Assembly (NCBI GenBank): GCA_022822245.1
Contig: JAJECB010000091.1
Location: 1-36,995 of the forward strand
DNA: 36,995 nt
Direction of reading: 5' to 3'
Source: Gammaproteobacteria bacterium
Lineage (GTDB): Bacteria; Pseudomonadota; Gammaproteobacteria; HK1
The position numbers and the translations under genes were made by a program. Positions 32,502-36,995 of the stretch are shown piece by piece. The first letter of the stretch is position 1. Every line of letters begins with the position of its first letter. The notes beneath the pieces were generated by a model that was not told where the DNA came from, searched no databases, and saw only the letters and a program-made list of their open reading frames with translations.

Positions 32502-33395
32502 ATGAACTGGAATGCCTTCATCACCTGCGCGATCACCGGCGCCGGCGACACGGTGGGCAAGCATCCCGCCATTCCGGTCACCCCGGCCGAGATCGCCGAT
32601 TCCGCGATCGAAGCGGCCCGCGCCGGCGCCGCCGTCGTCCACCTCCACGTGCGCGATCCGGAGACGGGCCGGGGGGCGCGCGATCCGGCGCTCTTCCGCG
32701 AGGCGGTGGAACGGATCCGCGCGTCCGGGACCGACGTGGTCCTCAACCTTACCGCCGGGATGGGCGGGGACCTCACCTTCGGTCCGGGCGAGACCCCGCT
32801 CCCCCTCGACCCGGAGGGGACCGACATGGCGGGGCCGCTCGAGCGGCTCGCCCACGTCGAGGAGCTCCTTCCCGAGATCTGCACCCTCGACTGCGGCACG
32901 ATGAACTTCGCCGAGGGCGACTACGTCATGACCAACACCCCGTCCATGCTCCGCGCGATGGCGGCGCGGGTGAAGGAGCTCGGGGTGCGGCCGGAGCTCG
33001 AGGTCTTCGATACCGGGCACCTCGTGTTCGCGAAGCGGATGGTGGACGAGGGGCTCATCGAGTCTCCGCTCCTCGTGCAGCTCTGCATGGGGATCCCGTA
33101 CGGCGCGCCGGACGATCCGGGCACCCTGCTCGCCATGGTCAACCAGCTTCCCGCCGGCACCCGCTGGTCGACGTTCTCGATCGGGCGGATGCAGCTCCCC
33201 TACGTCGCGATGGCGGTGCTCGCCGGCGGGAACGTCCGGGTGGGCCTGGAGGACAACCTGTACCTCGAGCGCGGGGTGCACGCCTCGAACGCGGACCTCG
33301 TGACCCGCGCGGTCGAGATCCTCCGCGCGATGAACGTCCGGGTGATGGGCCCCGGCGAGGTCCGGGAGCAGCTCGCGCTTCGCGCCGCGGCGTGA
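32502..33395 (+). CDS. BKACE (DUF849) beta-keto acid cleavage enzyme
   Basis: The 297-residue protein is a DUF849 TIM-barrel Zn enzyme. These combine a beta-keto acid with acetyl-CoA to give acetoacetate and a CoA ester (3-keto-5-aminohexanoate, dehydrocarnitine and others). It opens with [11 protein letters not shown] (7-17), and the Zn ligands are in [13 protein letters not shown] (45-57; the H-x-H pair). The second ligand region [14 protein letters not shown] (about 245-258) contains the conserved glutamate. LDCGTMNF (128-135) is a substrate-loop signature. ATG 32502 follows GAGGA. The metallo-hydrolase gene begins 16 nt downstream, so the two form an operon. No L-carnitine dehydrogenase is adjacent, so the carnitine route is not implied and the substrate is open. 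Confidence 0.9.
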   Translation: MNWNAFITCAITGAGDTVGKHPAIPVTPAEIADSAIEAARAGAAVVHLHVRDPETGRGARDPALFREAVERIRASGTDVVLNLTAGMGGDLTFGPGETPLPLDPEGTDMAGPLERLAHVEELLPEICTLDCGTMNFAEGDYVMTNTPSMLRAMAARVKELGVRPELEVFDTGHLVFAKRMVDEGLIESPLLVQLCMGIPYGAPDDPGTLLAMVNQLPAGTRWSTFSIGRMQLPYVAMAVLAGGNVRVGLEDNLYLERGVHASNADLVTRAVEILRAMNVRVMGPGEVREQLALRAAA

Positions 33396-33411
33396 GGGCG
33401 GGAGGGGGGCG

Positions 33412-34158
33412 ATGAAGGTCACCGTCATCGGCTGCGGCGAGGCGTTCGATTCGGGCATCGGCAACAACTCGTACCTGCTGCACGGGTCCGGATTGCCCAC
33501 CGTGCTCGTCGACTGCGGCTACCAGATCCCGGAGCGGCTCTGGGCGAAGGGGCTCCACCGCCGGCTCGACGCCGTCTACCTCACCCACACCCACGCCGAC
33601 CACTCCTTCGGCATCGTCCCCCTCCTCGGGCGCTTTCTCATCGAGCGGCGCGAGCGGCCGCTTTCCGTCATCGGCCATTCGGGGGTCGCGAGCTTCGTCC
33701 GGCGCGCGCTCGACCTCGGGTATCCCGGGATGCGCGAGCACCTTTCGTATCCGGTCGAGTTCATCGCTGTCTCGCCCGCGAAGCGCCTCGACTTCGGGGC
33801 GCTCTCCCTCGCCTGCGCCCGCTCCGACCACGGCGTTGTGAACCTGAGCGTGCGCTTCGAAGCGAAGGGCCGGTCGTGCGCGTTCAGCGGAGACGGCGCG
33901 CCGAGCGCCGCGACCGAGGCCCTCTACCGGGGGGTGGGCGTCCTCTTCCACGAGCTCTACTCGGTGCGGCGGAAGTACTCCGGCCATTCGACCCTTGCCG
34001 AGCTCCGCGCCCTCGCCGACCGGGCGGAGGTCCGGCGGGTGGTCGTCTCGCATCACGCCCGGGAGCACAAGGCGAGGCTTCACCGGGCGGTGGCCGCGCT
34101 CCGCGAGCCGGGGCGCGAGTGGACGACCGCCCGCCCCGGCCAGACCATCCGGATCTGA
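33412..34158 (+). CDS. Metallo-beta-lactamase fold hydrolase (RNase Z-like)
   Basis: The 248-residue protein starts with VTVIGCGEAFDSGIGNNSYL, as in RNase Z/phosphodiesterase-type MBL proteins. The zinc motif H-x-H-x-D-H is at THTHADH (58-64: H59, H61, D63, H64), and SGDGAPS and VVVSHHAREHK supply later ligands. It lacks the exosite arm of true RNase Z, so it is more likely a small-molecule hydrolase. The start ATG 33412 is 16 nt past the BKACE stop with GGAGGGGGG upstream, so coupling with BKACE is likely. It could be a thioesterase or a lactonase in that pathway; this is inference. A strong hairpin follows at 34178. Confidence 0.88.
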   Translation: MKVTVIGCGEAFDSGIGNNSYLLHGSGLPTVLVDCGYQIPERLWAKGLHRRLDAVYLTHTHADHSFGIVPLLGRFLIERRERPLSVIGHSGVASFVRRALDLGYPGMREHLSYPVEFIAVSPAKRLDFGALSLACARSDHGVVNLSVRFEAKGRSCAFSGDGAPSAATEALYRGVGVLFHELYSVRRKYSGHSTLAELRALADRAEVRRVVVSHHAREHKARLHRAVAALREPGREWTTARPGQTIRI

Positions 34159-34177
34159 CCCCGGGCGCTCCGGCGGC

Positions 34178-34214
34178 GCCCGCCGCCGTCGCCCGCCGGT
34201 GCGCGGCGGCGGGC
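34178..34214 (+). terminator. Strong GC hairpin after the BKACE-MBL operon
   Basis: GCCCGCCGCCG (34178-34188) pairs perfectly with CGGCGGCGGGC (34204-34214) over 11 bp around a 15-nt loop, 20 nt past the stop codon. There is no T-tract, so it may act as an intrinsic-like or Rho-assisted terminator. Confidence 0.5.
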
Positions 34215-34359
34215 GGCGGATGCGTCGCGTGGGCAGCGTGTAATATCCGGGGCGCCGCGGTCGGGGCGGAGGCCGGTGGGGCGAACCGTCCCCGGCCTTC
34301 GTTCGAAATCATGCGTCGCGGCGAATCGATCCGCGGACGAGACAGAGGGGAGGGAGACG

Positions 34360-35232
34360 ATGCGAATTGGGGCGGTCTTTCCGCAGACCGAGATCGGAGC
34401 CGATCCGGCCGTGATCCGGGACTACGTCCAGACGCTGGAGGGGCTCGGTTTCGACCACCTGACCGCGATCGACCACGTGCTCGGGGCGCGCACCCCGAGC
34501 GGACCGCCGCACGCGAAGTTCTATACGCGGGACCGGATGTTCCATGAGCCGCTCCTCCTCTTCGCCCACCTCGCGGCGGTCACCGAGCGGATCGAGTTCA
34601 CGACCGCGATCCTCATCCTCTCGCAGCGCCAGACCGCGCTCGTCGCCAAGCAGGCGGCCGAGCTGGACGTGCTCTGCGGCGGCCGGATGCGCCTCGGCAT
34701 CGGCATCGGCTGGAACGCGGTCGAGTTCGAGGCCCTGAACGAGAACTTCCGTAACCGCGGGCGCCGCGTGGAAGAGCAGGTGGACGTGCTGCGACGGCTC
34801 TGGAGCGAGGATCTCGTCACCTTCGAGGGCCGTTGGCACCGGCTGAGCGACGTCGGACTCAATCCGCCCCCCGTGCAGCGCCCCATTCCCCTGTGGATCG
34901 GGGCGTTCGAGGCGGTCGCGATCCGGCGGGCGGCCCGGCTCGGCGACGGCTGGCTCATGAATCCCCGCACCCCCTGCGGCGACGAGGGGCGAGCCGCGAT
35001 CGAGGAGTTCCACGGCTTCGCGCGCGAGGCGGGCCGTGACCCCGCGGGGATCGGGGTCGAGGCGACGGTGCACGCGCACGGTGACGACGCCGAGCGTTGG
35101 GCCGAGGATGCCCGCACCTGGGAGGCGGCCGGGGCGACCCACGTCACCTTCCGCACCATCGACTGCGGGTTTGCCGACCCCGGCGCGCATCTCGACGCGC
35201 ACCGCCGCTTCCTCGCCGCGCTCGGGGCCTGA
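34360..35232 (+). CDS. LLM class (luciferase-like) flavin/F420-dependent oxidoreductase
   Basis: The 290-residue protein is a bacterial luciferase-like TIM-barrel monooxygenase or F420-dependent oxidoreductase. Family features are MRIGAVFPQTEIG at the start, GFDHLTAIDHVLG (25-37), FTTAILILSQRQTALVAKQA (75-94), and LGIGIGWNAVEFEALN followed by RGRRVEEQVDVLRRLW. The latter pair is a signature of the F420-type subgroup (TIGR03619-like), but cofactor choice is not proven by sequence. It would oxidise or cleave a small organic substrate. ATG 34360 is preceded by GGGGAGGGAG. It lies 202 nt after the MBL gene, past the hairpin, and 109 nt before the carboxyltransferase, which may share its transcript. 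Confidence 0.9.
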   Translation: MRIGAVFPQTEIGADPAVIRDYVQTLEGLGFDHLTAIDHVLGARTPSGPPHAKFYTRDRMFHEPLLLFAHLAAVTERIEFTTAILILSQRQTALVAKQAAELDVLCGGRMRLGIGIGWNAVEFEALNENFRNRGRRVEEQVDVLRRLWSEDLVTFEGRWHRLSDVGLNPPPVQRPIPLWIGAFEAVAIRRAARLGDGWLMNPRTPCGDEGRAAIEEFHGFAREAGRDPAGIGVEATVHAHGDDAERWAEDARTWEAAGATHVTFRTIDCGFADPGAHLDAHRRFLAALGA

Positions 35233-35341
35233 GCGGCGCGCGGGGCCGGATCGATCCGGCTCGGGTGACCGGGCGGGCGGACGCGGGGCGCCGCGGGAGC
35301 GGGGCGAAGCAGCAGCAGCAGGGCGAGGCAGCGGCAAGACG

Positions 35342-36937
35342 ATGAGCACGATTCCCGAATCATCCGAGACCCGGGTGGCGAGCGAGGCGACGGGCTGGGA
35401 GCCCGAGCTCGAGGAGCTTCGCCGGCGCCAGGAGCTCGTCGGCGAGATGGGTGGACCGGAGAAGGTCGCGCGCCACCACGGGCAGGGCAAGCTCACGGTG
35501 CGCGAGCGGGTGGACGGGCTCCTCGACCCCGGGACGTTCCACGAGATCGGCTCGGTCACCGGCGTCGCCTCCTACGATGGGGAAGGCCGCCTCACCGGGC
35601 TCCGGCCCGCCAACTTCATCTACGGCCGGGGCGACCTCGACGGCCGCCGGGTGGTGGTCGAAGGCGACGACTTCACGGTGCGGGGCGGAGCGGCGGACGC
35701 ATCGATCTGGGACAAGATGGTGGCGGCGGAGCAGATGGCCCGCGAGCTTCGCCTTCCCCTCGTGCGGCTCGTCGACGGCACCGGGGGCGGCGGCTCGGTC
35801 AAGACCATCGAGACCGAGGGCCGTACCTACGTGAGCCAGGCCATCGGCTGGGAGCACGCCGTCTCGAACCTCGCGACCGTCCCCGTCATCGGACTCGGGC
35901 TCGGCTCGATCGCGGGGCTCGGCTCCGCCCGGCTCGTGACGAGCCACTACTCGGTGCTCGTGCGGGGCACGTCCCAGGTATTCGTGGCGGGGCCGCCGGT
36001 GGTCGCCCGGATCGGAGAGACGGTCGACAAGGAGGAGCTCGGCCGCGCCGACATGCACGCCGGGATCGGGGCGGTGGACGCGGTGGTCGACTCCGAGGCG
36101 GAAGCGTTCGCCCATGCCCGCCGCTTCCTCTCCTACCTCCCCCAGTCGGTGTACGAGCTGCCGCCGCGCGGCGCGGCGGACGACGATCCGGCGCGGCGCG
36201 AGGAATGGCTCATCAGTGCGATCCCGCGCGACCGGCGCAAGGTCTACCGCATGCGCCCGATCATCGAGGCGCTCGTGGACGCGGGCTCGTTCTTCGAGAT
36301 CGGGAAGGCGTGGGGCCGCTCCCTCATCACCGGGCTCGCCCGCCTCGATGGCTGGCCGGTCGCGGTCGTCGCGGGCGATCCCTACCACTACGGCGCGGCG
36401 TGGACCGCGGACGCGTCCCTCAAGATGACCCGCTTCGCCGAGCTCGCGGAGACCTTCCACGTCCCGGTGGTGCACCTCGTCGACATCCCCGGGTTCCTCA
36501 TCGGCACCCAGGCCGAGCGGGCGGGGACCATCCGCCACGGCGCACGCGCCCTCGCCTCCGTGTTCCAGACCACCGTGCCCTGGTGCAGCATCATCGTTCG
36601 CAAGTGCTTCGGGGTGGCAGGGGCCGCCCACATGAACACCGCCCGCCTCCGGTACCGCTACGCGTGGCCCTCCGCGGACTGGGGCTCGCTCCCGGTGGAG
36701 GGCGGGATCGAGGCCGCGTACAAGGCGGAGCTCGAGGCGGCGGAGGACCGGGAGGCGACCCTGCGCGACATCGAGGAGCGCCTGGAGCGGGCCCGCTCGC
36801 CGTTCCGGACCGCGGAGACCTACTGGGTGGAGGAGATCATCGACCCGCGCGACACCCGCGCCCTGCTCTGCGAGTTCGCGAACCTTGCCGCGCCGCTCCG
36901 CGAGCCCGGCCCCACCCGCTTCACCTACCGCCCGTAG
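35342..36937 (+). CDS. Acyl-CoA carboxylase carboxyltransferase (beta) subunit
   Basis: The 531-residue protein is the carboxyltransferase subunit of a biotin-dependent acyl-CoA carboxylase of propionyl-, methylcrotonyl- or geranyl-CoA type. The N-terminal region has GQGKLTVRERVDGLLDPGTF (47-66) and the first crotonase-like half ends in GGGGSVKTIE. The second half has GDPYHYGAAWTADASLKMTR and HLVDIPGFLIGTQAERAG, with a conserved segment typical of propionyl-CoA carboxylase-type subunits. No biotin carboxylase or biotin carrier subunit is visible in the window, so it depends on partners elsewhere. It might act on propionyl-CoA derived from acrylate (DddP product), which is inference. The ATG at 35342 has a GGGCGAGG-type sequence upstream. 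Confidence 0.9.
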   Translation: MSTIPESSETRVASEATGWEPELEELRRRQELVGEMGGPEKVARHHGQGKLTVRERVDGLLDPGTFHEIGSVTGVASYDGEGRLTGLRPANFIYGRGDLDGRRVVVEGDDFTVRGGAADASIWDKMVAAEQMARELRLPLVRLVDGTGGGGSVKTIETEGRTYVSQAIGWEHAVSNLATVPVIGLGLGSIAGLGSARLVTSHYSVLVRGTSQVFVAGPPVVARIGETVDKEELGRADMHAGIGAVDAVVDSEAEAFAHARRFLSYLPQSVYELPPRGAADDDPARREEWLISAIPRDRRKVYRMRPIIEALVDAGSFFEIGKAWGRSLITGLARLDGWPVAVVAGDPYHYGAAWTADASLKMTRFAELAETFHVPVVHLVDIPGFLIGTQAERAGTIRHGARALASVFQTTVPWCSIIVRKCFGVAGAAHMNTARLRYRYAWPSADWGSLPVEGGIEAAYKAELEAAEDREATLRDIEERLERARSPFRTAETYWVEEIIDPRDTRALLCEFANLAAPLREPGPTRFTYRP

Positions 36938-36995
36938 GTCGCCACGGGCGAGCGACCTGACCGTCGGAACCACAGGGCCGGAGTGACGATCCCCA

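Noticed and set aside
33412..34158. Ribonuclease Z (tRNA 3' processing)
   Set aside because: The protein is only 248 residues and lacks the flexible exosite arm; it sits in a catabolic operon.

Overview
The window is high-GC DNA from a proteobacterium-like organism, probably marine or host-associated. The best habitat clue is a gene at 26611-27960 that matches the DMSP lyase DddP at every metal-binding and catalytic position I can recall. The rest of the metabolic content (BKACE, LLM flavoprotein, acyl-CoA carboxylase, Gfo/Idh oxidoreductase, FAH hydrolase) suits an aerobic heterotroph using small organic acids. Taxonomy cannot be fixed from this window. No rRNA, tRNA or CRISPR array was seen.

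Layout. (1) 1-5816 holds metabolic genes: a truncated FAH-family hydrolase, an EamA transporter bracketed by two oppositely oriented copies of a palindromic element, pyrF, an unusual chorismate mutase-methyltransferase fusion, an SDR oxidoreductase and a 3-hydroxyisobutyrate dehydrogenase-like enzyme. (2) 5933-8341 is a scarred boundary: a perfect 32-bp palindrome, a DUF4143-type ATPase, a decayed AAA-ATPase/PD-(D/E)XK pseudogene and what look like IS21-type end repeats. (3) 8342-26259 is an 18-kb defence island, all on the minus strand. (4) 26260-36995 returns to metabolism, interrupted by a second DUF4143-type ATPase preceded by degenerate 22-24-bp tandem repeats.

The defence island holds two operons. 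The upstream one has six tightly coupled genes: DUF499 ATPase, DUF3780 protein, DUF1156 DNA methyltransferase, an Eco57I-like N6 methyltransferase, a small PD-(D/E)XK-like protein, and a PLD-SNF2 helicase. Junctions are 4-8-nt overlaps or gaps of 3-13 nt. It resembles BREX type 3 in its DUF499, DUF1156 and SNF2 parts, but PglZ, BrxA and BrxB are absent, and it adds a second methyltransferase and a nuclease-like protein. I infer a modification-based anti-phage system in which the methyltransferases mark self DNA and the ATPase, helicase and nuclease parts act on unmarked DNA. The downstream operon is DUF2188, an OLD-family ATPase/TOPRIM nuclease and a UvrD-like helicase, which is a Gabija-like (class 2 OLD) system with an added small gene.

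On the metabolic side, DddP would release DMS and acrylate from DMSP. The carboxyltransferase at 35342-36937 could act on propionyl-CoA, a product of acrylate assimilation, but that link is inference, since the two are 7 kb apart and no acryloyl-CoA reductase is present.
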